A stretch of 33,736 bases of DNA from Lentzea sp. NEAU-D7 (GCF_026242055.1 NZ_JAPJDL010000033.1:16354-50089), one strand, 5' to 3'. Shown: positions 1 through 8,066, counted from the stretch's first letter. Numbers and translations: made by a program. Notes: generated by a model not told the origin, from the sequence alone.

Positions 1-70
1 CGGGCGCCAACTCCTTTTGCCCCCCCCCCCCCGGCCCCCCCCCCCCCCCCGCGGCCCCCCCCCCCCCCCG
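1..70. other. Low-quality poly-C contig end
   Basis: The first 70 bases are mostly long C runs broken by single G or A bases, unlike anything else in the window apart from the mirror-image poly-G/C at the far end. Normal coding sequence begins at about position 71. This looks like a degraded contig end rather than biological sequence. Proline-rich or glycine-rich translations of it should be ignored. Confidence 0.8.
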
Positions 71-178
71 CCACCCGGCGCTGAACCACTCCTCGGCCTC
101 GGCCTGGTCCGCGAACATCACATCCGGGCCCGCGACGTCGCGTCCCTGTGCATCCTGGTAACGCCAGCGGTATTCCAC
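71..178 (-). CDS. Conserved actinobacterial hypothetical protein, N-terminal fragment
   Basis: On the minus strand a GTG at 178 opens a reading frame beginning MEYRWRYQDAQGRDVAG and continuing through an acidic stretch ending EAEEWFSAGW, after which the sequence dissolves into the poly-C contig end. The aromatic start, the GPDV..F.DQ pattern and the EAEEWF motif resemble a short conserved actinobacterial protein family of unknown function that I recall only in outline. About 36 residues are visible, and the C-terminus is lost at the contig edge. No clear ribosome binding site precedes the GTG. It is divergent from cobU with 18 bases between the two proposed starts. The reading frame looks real, but no function can be given. 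Confidence 0.6.
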
Positions 179-196
179 GGACGAAGGCTAACTCTC

Positions 197-736
197 TTGT
201 CACCTCGCACGCTCGTGCTCGGCGGAGCACGCTCGGGCAAGTCAGCGCATGCGGAAGGTCTGCTCACCGAAGCGACCGTGACCTACGTCGCCACCGCACG
301 CCGATACCCGGACGACCCCGACTGGGACGCGCGCATCGCACAGCACGTCGCGCGCCGTCCGTCCACCTGGCACACGGTCGAGGCGTCCTCGCCCGCCGAC
401 CTGCCCGCGTTGCTCACGGCGACGCAGTACGAGGACCCGCCGATCCTGGTGGACGACCTGTCCACGTGGCTGGTCGGCGTGCTCGACGACGCCCAGGCGT
501 GGGAGGGCAACGGCGCCGAGGCGATCGCCGGCAACGTCGACCAGCTCGTGCGCTCGGTCGCCACGTGCCGGGCCCGGCTGGTGCTCGTGACGGCGGAGGT
601 CGGCCTCGGCGTCATTCCGTCGACGCGCTCTGGCAGGCTCTTCCGCGATCACCTCGGTGCGCTCAACGCGCGCGTCGCCGAGGTGTGCGACGAGGTCACG
701 CTCCTCGTCGCCGGCATCCCCCTGAAACTGCGATAG
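197..736 (+). CDS. cobU: Bifunctional adenosylcobinamide kinase / adenosylcobinamide-phosphate guanylyltransferase
   Basis: CobU phosphorylates adenosylcobinamide and then attaches GMP, giving adenosylcobinamide-GDP for assembly of the cobalamin nucleotide loop. The sequence shows the P-loop GGARSGKS near the N-terminus, then YVATA, a D..RI..H segment, VDDLSTWL, and the C-terminal block EVGLGVIPSTRSGRLFRD..G.LNARVAEVCDEV..LVAG typical of the family. The frame stays open upstream into contig-end noise. I place the start at TTG 197, just before RTLVLGG, giving 179 residues, the usual CobU length; GAAGG at 183-187 may serve as ribosome binding site. cobT follows after 10 bases in the same operon. 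The function is secure, the start codon less so. Confidence 0.92.
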   Translation: MSPRTLVLGGARSGKSAHAEGLLTEATVTYVATARRYPDDPDWDARIAQHVARRPSTWHTVEASSPADLPALLTATQYEDPPILVDDLSTWLVGVLDDAQAWEGNGAEAIAGNVDQLVRSVATCRARLVLVTAEVGLGVIPSTRSGRLFRDHLGALNARVAEVCDEVTLLVAGIPLKLR

Positions 737-746
737 GAGCGACCAG

Positions 747-1847
747 GTGAGCACCGAGTTCCCGCCGGTTGAACCACCGGACGAGACCGTTCTGCGCGAG
801 GCCGAGGCCCGGCACGCGGTGCTGACCAAGCCGGTCGGCTCCCTCGGACGGCTCGAAGAGCTGGGCAACTGGCTCGCCGCGTGCCAGGGCTCCGTGCCGC
901 CGAAGCCGTTCGTGCGGCCGCGTGTGGTCGTGTTCGCGGGCGACCACGGAATCACCGCGCAGGGCGTGTCGGCGTTCCCGAGCGAGGTGACCGGCCAGAT
1001 GGTCGCGAACTTCATGACCGGCGGTGCCGCGGTGAACGTGCTCGCGCAGGTCGCGGGCGCCACCGTGCGCGTGGTCGACATGGCCGTCGACGCGGACACC
1101 CCGGCCTCCGTCAGCCAGCACAAGGTGCGGCGCTCGTCCGGGTCGATCGACCGCGAGGACGCGCTCACCCGTGAGCAGTGCGAACTCGCGATCGCGGCCG
1201 GTCGCGCGATCGCCGATGAGGAGATCGACTCGGGCGCCGACGTGCTCGTCGCCGGCGACATGGGCATCGGCAACACGACGCCCGCCGCCGTGCTGATCGC
1301 GTCGCTGACCGGATCGGAGCCCGTCGCGGTCGTCGGGCGCGGCACCGGCATCGACGACCAGGCGTGGATGCGCAAGACGGCGGCGATCCGGGACGCGCTG
1401 CGCCGGGCCCGCCTCGTGATCAGCGACCCGGTGGCGTTGCTCGCCACGGCCGGTGGCGCCGACATCGCCGCGATGGCCGGGTTCCTCGCGCAGGCCGCCG
1501 TCCGCAAGACCCCCGTCGTGCTCGACGGCGTCGTCGTCGGTGCGGCCGCTGTCGTCGCCGAGGAGCTGGCACCGGGTGCGCGCGAGTGGTGGGTGGCCGG
1601 GCACCAGTCGGCCGAGCCCGCGCACGCGATCGCGCTCGGGCACCTGAACCTGAAGCCGCTGCTGGAGTTCGAGATGCGGCTCGGCGAGGGATCCGGTGCC
1701 GTGGCGGCGCTGCCGTTGCTGATCTCGGCGGTGAAGGTGCTCGCGGAGATGGCGACGTTCGAGAGCGCCGGCGTGACGAACCGGGGAGACACGACCCCGG
1801 AGGAGACGACCGCGGAAGACACGACCGAGGAGAACGCGGCGGGGTGA
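747..1847 (+). CDS. cobT: Nicotinate-nucleotide--dimethylbenzimidazole phosphoribosyltransferase
   Basis: CobT transfers phosphoribosyl from nicotinate mononucleotide to dimethylbenzimidazole, making alpha-ribazole phosphate, the lower ligand precursor of cobalamin. The 366-residue product shows the family blocks KPVGSLGRLEELG, FAGDHGITAQGVSAFPSEVT, GGAAVNVLA, GDMGIGNTTPAA and GHQSAEPAHA.AL.HL.LKPLL. The GTG start has a good ribosome binding site (AGGAG about 8 bases upstream). The last 25 or so residues form a Thr/Glu-rich acidic tail (TTPEETTAEDTTEEN) that is not part of the catalytic fold and looks disordered. The stop codon overlaps the cobS start (GTGA), so the two are probably translationally coupled. 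Confidence is high. Confidence 0.95.
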   Translation: MSTEFPPVEPPDETVLREAEARHAVLTKPVGSLGRLEELGNWLAACQGSVPPKPFVRPRVVVFAGDHGITAQGVSAFPSEVTGQMVANFMTGGAAVNVLAQVAGATVRVVDMAVDADTPASVSQHKVRRSSGSIDREDALTREQCELAIAAGRAIADEEIDSGADVLVAGDMGIGNTTPAAVLIASLTGSEPVAVVGRGTGIDDQAWMRKTAAIRDALRRARLVISDPVALLATAGGADIAAMAGFLAQAAVRKTPVVLDGVVVGAAAVVAEELAPGAREWWVAGHQSAEPAHAIALGHLNLKPLLEFEMRLGEGSGAVAALPLLISAVKVLAEMATFESAGVTNRGDTTPEETTAEDTTEENAAG

Positions 1848-2545
1848 AGCTCGCCTTCTCCTGGCTGACCGTCCTGCCGCTCCGGGTCGACGACGTCGAC
1901 CGCAAGGCGGCGGGACGGGCCATCGCGGCCACCCCCGTCGTCGGCCTCGTGCTCGGCGCGTTCGTCGTCGGCGTGCTCGAACTGCTCGCGCTGTCCGGGA
2001 CGTCGGTGCTCGTCGCCGGGTTCCTGGCCGTCGGCGTCGTCGCCCTGGCGACGCGCGGCATGCACCTCGACGGGCTGGCCGACGTCGCCGACGGACTCGG
2101 GTGCTACGGGCCGCCCGAGCGGGCGCTCAAGGTCATGAAGGACGGCGGCGCGGGACCGTTCGGCGTCGTCTCGCTGATCGTCGTGCTGGGTGCGCAGGCC
2201 GCCGCACTCCCCCAGGCCCACTGGGGTGTCGTGCTGCTCGCGTTCGCGACGAGCCGGGCGGCGTTCGGGATCTGCTGCATGCGCGGTGTGCCCGCGGCAC
2301 GGCCGGAAGGGCTTGGTGCGCTCGTAGCGGGCACCCAGCACCCGTTGCTGGTCATCGGCACGTGGGTGGTGCTCGCTGGGGCGGCGATTCCGCTCGGGTG
2401 GCGCGCGGTCGTCGCCGTCGTCGTCGCGTTCGCGCTCGTGTGGCTGCTGGTGAAGCACACCGGAAAGCGTTTCGGCGGCATCACCGGTGATGTGCTCGGT
2501 GCTGCCGCCGAAATCGCGCTTCTGGCCGTGCTGGTGATCGCCTAG
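1844..2545 (+). CDS. cobS: Adenosylcobinamide-GDP ribazoletransferase (cobalamin synthase)
   Basis: CobS is the membrane enzyme that joins adenosylcobinamide-GDP and alpha-ribazole phosphate in the last stage of cobalamin assembly. The 233-residue protein is rich in hydrophobic segments (about five or six helices) and carries the signatures HLDGLADVADGLG, MKDGGAGPFGV and FGGITGDVLGAAAE, the Asp-rich motifs that bind metal and substrate. The GTG at 1844 overlaps the cobT stop codon and places a typical KLAFSWLTVLPL N-terminus at the start. Its TAG stop interlocks with the stop of the convergent ilvE in a single CTAG. With cobU and cobT it forms a complete nucleotide-loop assembly operon. Confidence 0.94.
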   Translation: MKLAFSWLTVLPLRVDDVDRKAAGRAIAATPVVGLVLGAFVVGVLELLALSGTSVLVAGFLAVGVVALATRGMHLDGLADVADGLGCYGPPERALKVMKDGGAGPFGVVSLIVVLGAQAAALPQAHWGVVLLAFATSRAAFGICCMRGVPAARPEGLGALVAGTQHPLLVIGTWVVLAGAAIPLGWRAVVAVVVAFALVWLLVKHTGKRFGGITGDVLGAAAEIALLAVLVIA

Positions 2546-3633
2546 GCCTTCAGGGTCGTCATCCAGCCGTGGGTGTCGGCGACGTGGCCGTGCTGGAGGC
2601 CGGTCAGGCGCTCGCGCAGCTTCATCGTCACCGAGCCGGTGCCGCCGTCGGCGATGTCGAACTCGCCACCGGCGTGCTTGACGTGGCCGACCGGCGTGAT
2701 GACCGCCGCGGTGCCACAGGCGAAGACCTCGGTGAGCTCACCGGAGGCGTTGGCCTTCTCCCACTCGTCGGTCGAGATGCGGCGCTCCTCCACGGACAGG
2801 CCGAGGTCCGCGGCCAGCGCCAGCAACGAGTTGCGGGTGATGCCGGGCAGCAGCGTGCCGGTCAGCTCGGGCGTGACCACCTTGTCCCCGAAGACGAAGA
2901 ACAGGTTCATGCCGCCCATCTCCTCGACCCAGCGGCGTTCCACCGCGTCGAGCCAGACGACCTGGTCGCAGCCCTTCTCGGCGGCCTGCGCCTGCGCCAC
3001 GAGGGACGCGGCGTAGTTGCCCGCGAACTTGGCCGCGCCGGTGCCACCGGGGGCCGCGCGGACGTACTCGGTCGAGAGCCACACGCTCACGGGACGGACG
3101 CCGCCCGCGAAGTAGGAGCCGGCGGGAGAGGCGATCAGCACGTAGAGGTACTCGGACGCGGGTCGCACGCCGAGGCCCTTCTCCGTGGAGATCATGAACG
3201 GCCGCAGGTAGAGGGACTCCTCCGCGGCCGCGGGCACCCAGCGGTCGTCGACCGCGAGGATCTGCCGCACGGACTCCAGGAAGAGCTCGTCGGGAAGTTC
3301 GGGCATCGCCATGCGGCGGGCCGAGGCGCGGAAGCGCTCGGCGTTGGCCTCAGGGCGGAAGGACGCGATCGAACCGTCGGGCTGCCGGTAGGCCTTGAGC
3401 CCTTCGAAGATCGCCTGGCCGTAGTGCAGCACCATTGCCGCGGGGTCCAGTGCGAGGGTGGAGTACGGGCCGACTTCAGCGTCGTGCCAGCCCTTCTCGC
3501 GGTTCCAGCGGATCGTCACCATGTGGTCGGTGAAGTGCTGCCCGAAGCCCGGCTTGGCAAGTACCTCCGCTACGCGCTCCGGGGTCGCCGGGTGCGGGTG
3601 GGGAGTCCGAGTGAAAGGCAACGCGCTCGTCAT
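2542..3633 (-). CDS. ilvE: Branched-chain amino acid aminotransferase
   Basis: This PLP enzyme interconverts leucine, isoleucine and valine with their 2-oxo acids. The 363-residue protein has fold-type IV class II landmarks: HYGQAIFEGLKAYR, the RPFMISTE segment, the Lys-bearing FAGNYAASL.AQ..A, EEMGGMNLFFV, TPELTGTLLPGITRNSLL and EVFACGTAAVITPVG. I chose ATG 3633 because it gives the usual family N-terminus; the frame is open to 3681. No Shine-Dalgarno precedes it, but TACCGT lies 6 bases upstream with TTTCCG 17 bases before that, compatible with a leaderless transcript (inference). It converges on cobS with overlapping stops. It is a housekeeping gene, though branched-chain oxo acids can also feed polyketide starter units. 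Confidence 0.95.
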   Translation of the reverse strand: MTSALPFTRTPHPHPATPERVAEVLAKPGFGQHFTDHMVTIRWNREKGWHDAEVGPYSTLALDPAAMVLHYGQAIFEGLKAYRQPDGSIASFRPEANAERFRASARRMAMPELPDELFLESVRQILAVDDRWVPAAAEESLYLRPFMISTEKGLGVRPASEYLYVLIASPAGSYFAGGVRPVSVWLSTEYVRAAPGGTGAAKFAGNYAASLVAQAQAAEKGCDQVVWLDAVERRWVEEMGGMNLFFVFGDKVVTPELTGTLLPGITRNSLLALAADLGLSVEERRISTDEWEKANASGELTEVFACGTAAVITPVGHVKHAGGEFDIADGGTGSVTMKLRERLTGLQHGHVADTHGWMTTLKA

Positions 3634-3725
3634 GGGAGCACGGTAACCCGCAGGTGGGGATACGGAAAATCGTCTTCCCAAAACTCGGACGTCCTACTAG
3701 TTGAACCTCGATAGAGTCCCCGGCC

Positions 3726-3995
3726 ATGACCGAGCCGCAACGATCTTCAACGGGTGCCGACGTCCGCACCGTCTTACAGGCAGCACTGCTCGTTCTGGGC
3801 ACCGGGATGACGCTTCTCGACGGCTGGGTGATCGGGGGCGTCGGCGGTGTGGTCGGCGCCGTGTTCGCCGCCGCGATCTTCCTGGCCTGCTACGGGGTGA
3901 TCACCAAGGAGAAGCCGTCGAGCAACGGCCGCGTCATCGGACTTGCGGTGTGCGTTGGCGTGACGCTGCTCGTTTTCCTCTCAGTGACGCTGTAA
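3726..3995 (+). CDS. Small membrane protein of unknown function, with a TTA codon
   Basis: This 89-residue protein has three predicted membrane segments (roughly residues 15-34, 38-56 and 68-88) joined by short loops, with a polar N-terminus and a KEKPSSN loop. I do not recognise the family. Codon 17 (3774-3776) is TTA, the rare leucine codon read by the bldA tRNA in streptomycetes, which could tie expression to development or stationary phase. There is no clear ribosome binding site. TAGAGT lies 8 bases before the ATG, so the mRNA may be leaderless. The last 62 bases overlap the 3' end of the convergent permease gene. It is divergent from ilvE. Confidence 0.6.
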   Translation: MTEPQRSSTGADVRTVLQAALLVLGTGMTLLDGWVIGGVGGVVGAVFAAAIFLACYGVITKEKPSSNGRVIGLAVCVGVTLLVFLSVTL

Positions 3996-5169
3996 GCCCG
4001 ATCAGACCCGTGCCCACGCCCAAGCCCGCGATCGAGATGAGCATCGCGGGCACCGGCAGGCTCATCGCGAGCAGCACCGAGAGCCCGAGCCCGAGGCAGG
4101 CGGTGCGCATGGGCCACGTGCGGTCGTTCTGCAGCAGCACCCTGGCCGACGCGTTCGTGAAGGCGTAGTAGAACAACGTCCCGCAGGCCGCCACGCCCAG
4201 CGCCAGCCCCAGCGGCATCAGCACGACGGCGAGCGCGGAGGCGACGACCACGACGAACGACAGCGCGCCGGGCTTCAGGCGGGTCGGCAGGTCCCCGTCC
4301 TCGCTCAGCCCGGTCAGCGTGCGGTGCGCGGACGCGAGGACGAAGTGCAGCGCGGCCACACCGGCCACCGCCGCGGCGATCTGCACCAGCGGCACCAGCG
4401 CGGCCGAGTCCGCCGCGACGAGCGCGTCCCGCAGCGGAGCCGGCGACAACGCGAGGCGCGCGCTGCCGAGCTGGCGGAGCACTCCCGCGCCGACGGCCAG
4501 GTAGACGGCGAACGCCAGTCCGATCAGGACGGGGATCGCGATCTTCAACGCGGCCGGTGAGTGCGGCTGTTCGCCCCGATTCGGTGCGGTGACGCGCTCG
4601 AAGCCGGCGAACGCCATGAACATCAGGCCGGCGACGCCGACCAGCTCGTTGACGGTGCCCGCCTCCCCTGCCGACGGCACGGGCGCGATCGAGAAGCTCG
4701 CCGCGACGACCAGCGCCAGCACGCCGAGCACGACCACCGACACCAGCACGCTGACACCGGAGGTGAAGCGGAATCCGGCCGCGCCGAGCAGCGCCGTCGC
4801 GACGACGAGGGCGAGCGCGCCGATCACCGGCTGGTCCGGCACCACGTACGCGCCGAACATCAGCGCCACGGCGGCGGCCATGGCGCAGCGGCCCAGCAGG
4901 TGCGCACTCGCTGTCATCCTCGCGGGCCACACGCCGAGCTGCGCGCGCACGTATCCGTAACCACCACCGATGTCGGGATAGGCACGGGACTGGTCAGCGG
5001 TCGAGAAGGCCGAGCACAGCGCGGCGAGCGCGGAGATGGCCAGCGCCGGGAGCACCCACCAGCCTGCAAGGCTTGCTGCTGGGGCGAATCCGGCGAAGAC
5101 CCCCGCTCCGAGCACCGCGGGCAGACCGAGCGCGACCGTCGTGACGGTCTCGCGAGGCGTGTGGGTCAC
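3934..5169 (-). CDS. APC-family amino acid permease
   Basis: The 411-residue protein consists almost entirely of hydrophobic helices (about twelve) and starts with an APC-superfamily pattern: TTVALGLPAVLGAGVFAGFAP in helix 1, then YPDIGGGYGYVRAQLG, the conserved segment between helices 2 and 3. FMAFAGFERV in the middle corresponds to the helix 6 region. It should import or exchange an amino acid or amine at the cytoplasmic membrane; the substrate cannot be read from sequence. Its C-terminal 62 bases are antisense to the small membrane protein gene at 3726-3995, so convergent transcription could affect both. There is no adjacent catabolic gene to suggest a substrate. Confidence 0.85.
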   Translation of the reverse strand: MTHTPRETVTTVALGLPAVLGAGVFAGFAPAASLAGWWVLPALAISALAALCSAFSTADQSRAYPDIGGGYGYVRAQLGVWPARMTASAHLLGRCAMAAAVALMFGAYVVPDQPVIGALALVVATALLGAAGFRFTSGVSVLVSVVVLGVLALVVAASFSIAPVPSAGEAGTVNELVGVAGLMFMAFAGFERVTAPNRGEQPHSPAALKIAIPVLIGLAFAVYLAVGAGVLRQLGSARLALSPAPLRDALVAADSAALVPLVQIAAAVAGVAALHFVLASAHRTLTGLSEDGDLPTRLKPGALSFVVVVASALAVVLMPLGLALGVAACGTLFYYAFTNASARVLLQNDRTWPMRTACLGLGLSVLLAMSLPVPAMLISIAGLGVGTGLIGLTASLRGKRAASRQRTPQVR

Positions 5170-5368
5170 CGGTACACGTTCTCAGATGCGGCAACCGGCC
5201 GTAACCACCCGGTCGACTGATGCGTGAAACGGGCGAATCGCCACTGTGCGCAACTGTCAACGTCACGGATTGCGGCGAACGTGGCGGGGCTGGGCATTGG
5301 TGGGACTGCCCGACCTTTAGCATGAGTCACGATTCCGAGCCCCGCCCGCAACAACCCTGGAGCAGCAC

Positions 5369-6841
5369 GTGACAGCCCCGAAGCTGGCCCTCACCGAGGG
5401 CGACCTGAGCACCACCGCCGCGGACGCAGTCGTCGTGGGCACCCTGCAGGGTGCGGACGGTCTGGAGCTCGCACCCGGTGCCGAAGCTGTCGCCGCCGCG
5501 TTCGACGGCGCGCTGCTCGACGTGCTCGGCACGCTGCGCGCGTCCGGCAAGGCGGACGAGCTGGTGAAGGTGCCGACCTTCGGCAAGATCGCCGCTCCGC
5601 TCGTGCTGGCCGTCGGCCTCGGCAAGACCGCGGGCGAGGAGCAGGTGCGCCGCGCGTCCGGTGTCGCCGCCCGCGCGCTGGCCGGCAAGAAGCGCGCGAT
5701 CAACACGCTCGCCGCCCTGCACGTCGGTGCCGCCGCCGAGGGCACGCTGCTCGGCGCCTACTCGTTCACCGAGTACAAGTCCGACAAGGGCGAGGGCCCG
5801 GTCGTGAAGGTCGACCTGCACGCCGCCGGTTCCAAGGAGAACAAGGCCGCGCTGAAGGCCGCCGTCGCGATCGCCGAGTCCGTCGCCATCGCGCGCGACT
5901 TCATCAACACCCCGCCGAACGACCTCTACCCCGGCTCGTTCGCCGACCGCGCCGCGAAGCTCGCCACCGCCGCCGGTCTCGACGTCGAGGTGCTCGACGA
6001 GAAGGCCCTGAAGAAGCAGGGCTTCGGCGGCATCCTGGGCGTCGGCGGCGGCTCGACCCGCCAGCCGCGCCTCGTGCGCATCTCGTACAAGGGCACGAAG
6101 GCCGTCAAGAAGGTCGCCCTGGTCGGCAAGGGCATCACGTTCGACACCGGCGGCATCTCGATCAAGCCGGCCGCGGGCATGGACGAGATGACCTCGGACA
6201 TGTCGGGTGCCGCCGCGATCGTCGCCACGATGGTGCTCGCCGCGAAGCTCAAGTACCCGCTGGAGATCATCGCGTCGATCCCGATGGCGGAGAACATGCC
6301 GTCCGGTGACGCCTACCGCCCCGGCGACGTCCTGACCATGTACGGCGGCAAGACCGTCGAGGTGCTCAACACCGACGCCGAGGGCCGCCTGATCCTGTCC
6401 GACGCCATCGTGCGCGCGTGCGAGGACGGCCCGGACTACCTGATCGAGACCGCGACGCTGACCGGCGCGCAGGTCGTGGCCCTGGGCAAGCGCACCTCGG
6501 GCGTCATGGGCTCGGACGAGTTCCGCGACCGCGTGGCCGCCATCGGCACCGCCGTCGGCGAGTCGGCGTGGCCGATGCCGCTGCCCGAGGAGCTGCGCGC
6601 GGACCTCGACTCGCGCCTGGCGGACCTCGCGAACGTCACCGGGCACCGGTGGGGCGGCATGCTCGCCGCCGGTCTGTTCCTGCGCGAGTTCGTGGCCGAG
6701 GGCGTGCAGTGGGCGCACATCGACATCGCCGGCCCGGCGTTCCACACGGGTGGCCCGTACGGCTACACCTCGAAGGGCGGCACCGGTGTCCCGGTGCGGA
6801 CCATCGCGGCCGTGCTGGCGGACATCGCGGCCAACGGCTGA
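5369..6841 (+). CDS. pepA: Leucyl aminopeptidase (M17 family)
   Basis: This cytosolic di-metal aminopeptidase removes N-terminal residues from peptides. The 490-residue length is normal for M17. The catalytic C-terminal domain shows GKGITFDTGGISIKPAAGMDEMTSDMSGAA (metal ligands and catalytic Lys), ENMPSGDAYRPGDV and the NTDAEGRL signature, followed by TLTGAQVVALG and a final HIDIAGPAF. The N-terminal third is the macro-like domain. Translation starts at GTG 5369 after GGAG about 9 bases upstream. It stands alone between a 199-base upstream region and a strong downstream hairpin at 6856-6892. Nothing suggests a link to the RiPP genes 18 kb away, although a general peptidase could trim a leader peptide. 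Confidence 0.95.
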   Translation: MTAPKLALTEGDLSTTAADAVVVGTLQGADGLELAPGAEAVAAAFDGALLDVLGTLRASGKADELVKVPTFGKIAAPLVLAVGLGKTAGEEQVRRASGVAARALAGKKRAINTLAALHVGAAAEGTLLGAYSFTEYKSDKGEGPVVKVDLHAAGSKENKAALKAAVAIAESVAIARDFINTPPNDLYPGSFADRAAKLATAAGLDVEVLDEKALKKQGFGGILGVGGGSTRQPRLVRISYKGTKAVKKVALVGKGITFDTGGISIKPAAGMDEMTSDMSGAAAIVATMVLAAKLKYPLEIIASIPMAENMPSGDAYRPGDVLTMYGGKTVEVLNTDAEGRLILSDAIVRACEDGPDYLIETATLTGAQVVALGKRTSGVMGSDEFRDRVAAIGTAVGESAWPMPLPEELRADLDSRLADLANVTGHRWGGMLAAGLFLREFVAEGVQWAHIDIAGPAFHTGGPYGYTSKGGTGVPVRTIAAVLADIAANG

Positions 6842-6855
6842 GTCCCGCGTTCCTC

Positions 6856-6892
6856 GGAACGGGCGGAGATCCTCGGGGTCTCCGCCCGTTCC
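6856..6892 (+). terminator. Hairpin terminator after pepA
   Basis: A perfect 14-base-pair inverted repeat (GGAACGGGCGGAGA and its complement) encloses a 9-base loop 14 bases after the pepA stop. There is no T run, as is common for actinobacterial terminators. Confidence 0.8.
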
Positions 6893-7168
6893 GCGTCTCA
6901 GGGCCACGGGAGCACGGTCAGCATCGGCCACTGCGCCCGCCACCTGGACGTTTTGGTCTCGTAGACGTGGCGGGGTGCCCGCCTCGATCACGGACCTTCC
7001 GGTCACGACGTTCCACCGCTCCGGCGAAGACCTCGGTCAGCACCTGGGCGCGCGCGAGGACGTCCCTCAACGCCTCGGCCTGTTCGTCAACGGCGCCAGT
7101 CCCAAGTAGACGATCATGGTTCACAAAGGAGCATTCCCCTCGAATTCCTTGCTCCGCCCCAACAACAA
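6893..7168. other. Non-coding or decayed stretch between pepA and osmC
   Basis: No convincing gene is visible here. On the minus strand a frame could run from GTG 7124 to 6918 (68 codons) and includes an amphipathic-helix-like stretch (VDEQAEALRDVLARAQ), but it has no ribosome binding site and ends in a Pro/Arg-rich tail. On the plus strand GTG 6974 to TAG 7110 gives about 45 codons with no family resemblance. It may be the remnant of a gene or simply spacer. The bases just before the 7169 palindrome are less GC-rich (AACAACAACG), suggesting a promoter region for osmC. Confidence 0.35.
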
Positions 7169-7195
7169 CGATGCAGTCCACTGTGGACTGCATCG
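7169..7195. promoter_or_regulatory. 27-base palindrome upstream of osmC, candidate operator
   Basis: CGATGCAGTCCAC at 7169-7181 is mirrored exactly by its complement at 7183-7195 around one central T, giving 13-base arms. It lies 84 bases before the osmC start in an otherwise gene-free stretch. There is no loop large enough for a good RNA hairpin, so a dimeric regulator site is more likely than a terminator. Peroxide-response genes of the OsmC/Ohr family are often controlled by MarR-type regulators, but no regulator is encoded next door. Confidence 0.55.
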
Positions 7196-7278
7196 GTGGA
7201 CACCTGCCGTCAACCGAACGGGGAGACTGGTGTCTCACGGGACTGGATCCCCGGGCCCGGGGAGAGGAGTATTCCCGC

Positions 7279-7743
7279 ATGGGGACGCACCAGTACGAGG
7301 CCGACGTCGTTTGGACCGGGAACACCGGAAGCGGGACCTCCGGGTACAAGTCCTACGAGCGCGCGCACGAGATCCGGATCGAGGGCAAGGAGACGATCCT
7401 CGGGTCGTCCGACCCGTCGTTCCGGGGTGACCGCGGCCGCCACAACCCCGAGGAACTGCTGGTCGCGTCTCTCTCGCAGTGCCACATGCTCTGGTACCTG
7501 CACCTCGCGGCGACCAACGGCGTCGTGGTGACCGCCTACCGCGACCACGCGACCGGCACCATGGCCGAGCACCCGGACGGGTCCGGCCGGTTCACCGAGG
7601 TGCGGCTCAACCCCGTCGTGACCGTCGCCGACCCCGCCACCAGGGAGACGGCGCAGGCGTTGCACGAGAAAGCGCACTCGCTGTGCTTCATCGCGGCGAG
7701 CGTCAACTTTCCTGTCCGGCACGAACCGACCGTCGAGGTCTAG
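7279..7743 (+). CDS. OsmC family peroxiredoxin
   Basis: OsmC/Ohr proteins are thiol peroxidases that detoxify organic hydroperoxides. The 154-residue product has both catalytic cysteines in family context: SLSQCHMLWYLHLAA near residue 70 and AHSLCFIAASVNFPV near residue 137. RGRHNPEELLVASL precedes the first Cys and is typical of the group. The ATG at 7279 is preceded by AGGAG with 8-9 bases spacing. A 27-base palindrome lies upstream. Its stop interlocks tail-to-tail with the next gene in a single CTAG. It closely matches the general actinobacterial OsmC type rather than an Ohr with a paired OhrR. Confidence 0.9.
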   Translation: MGTHQYEADVVWTGNTGSGTSGYKSYERAHEIRIEGKETILGSSDPSFRGDRGRHNPEELLVASLSQCHMLWYLHLAATNGVVVTAYRDHATGTMAEHPDGSGRFTEVRLNPVVTVADPATRETAQALHEKAHSLCFIAASVNFPVRHEPTVEV

Positions 7744-8066
7744 AGATCGCCCGAGGCCTTCTTGCGCGCCGTGTAGTCGCGCATGCGCTTCGGGTAACCC
7801 ACGATGCCCGCGTCGTAGATCGGCATGCCGAGTTTGCGCGCGAACGACCTCGCGGCGTCCGGCGACGCGACCCGGCGGCGGGTCCACTCGCCGTCGTGCG
7901 CGACCAGGACCACAGTGGTTTCGGTCACCGTGGTCTTCGGCTCCACATAGGCCTCGACGCCGTGACGGCTCTTCGTCCACTGTTCGAGATGACTCGTGTC
8001 CTGGCCGGAGGCGGTACGCAGCACACCTGGGCGTGACTTCCTGCGGAAACGATCGAACAGCCCCAT
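7740..8066 (-). CDS. Conserved actinobacterial protein of unknown function
   Basis: A 108-residue soluble, basic protein starting MGLFDRFRRKSRPG, with a middle segment rich in Thr and Val (TTVTETTVVLVAHDGEWTRRR) and the C-terminal MPIYDAGIVGYPKRMRDY. ATG 8066 has an excellent ribosome binding site (AGGAGG 6 bases upstream). The pattern resembles small conserved proteins of actinobacterial cores, but I cannot name a family or function. It converges on osmC, sharing CTAG for both stop codons. Confidence 0.75.
   Translation of the reverse strand: MGLFDRFRRKSRPGVLRTASGQDTSHLEQWTKSRHGVEAYVEPKTTVTETTVVLVAHDGEWTRRRVASPDAARSFARKLGMPIYDAGIVGYPKRMRDYTARKKASGDL

Noticed and set aside
242..2458. A 738-codon open frame on the minus strand opposite the cob genes
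   Set aside because: It is low-complexity and rich in Arg, Asp and Ser, with no motif, and lies opposite cobU, cobT and cobS, which have clear signatures.
5170..5368. Short frame on the minus strand between the permease and pepA
   Set aside because: It lacks a start signal and family resemblance, and the stretch looks like the divergent promoter region (TAGCAT at 5318 upstream of pepA).
6918..7124. A possible 68-residue minus-strand gene between pepA and osmC
   Set aside because: It has no ribosome binding site and a Pro/Arg-rich tail, and I can match no family. It is kept only as a note on the stretch.
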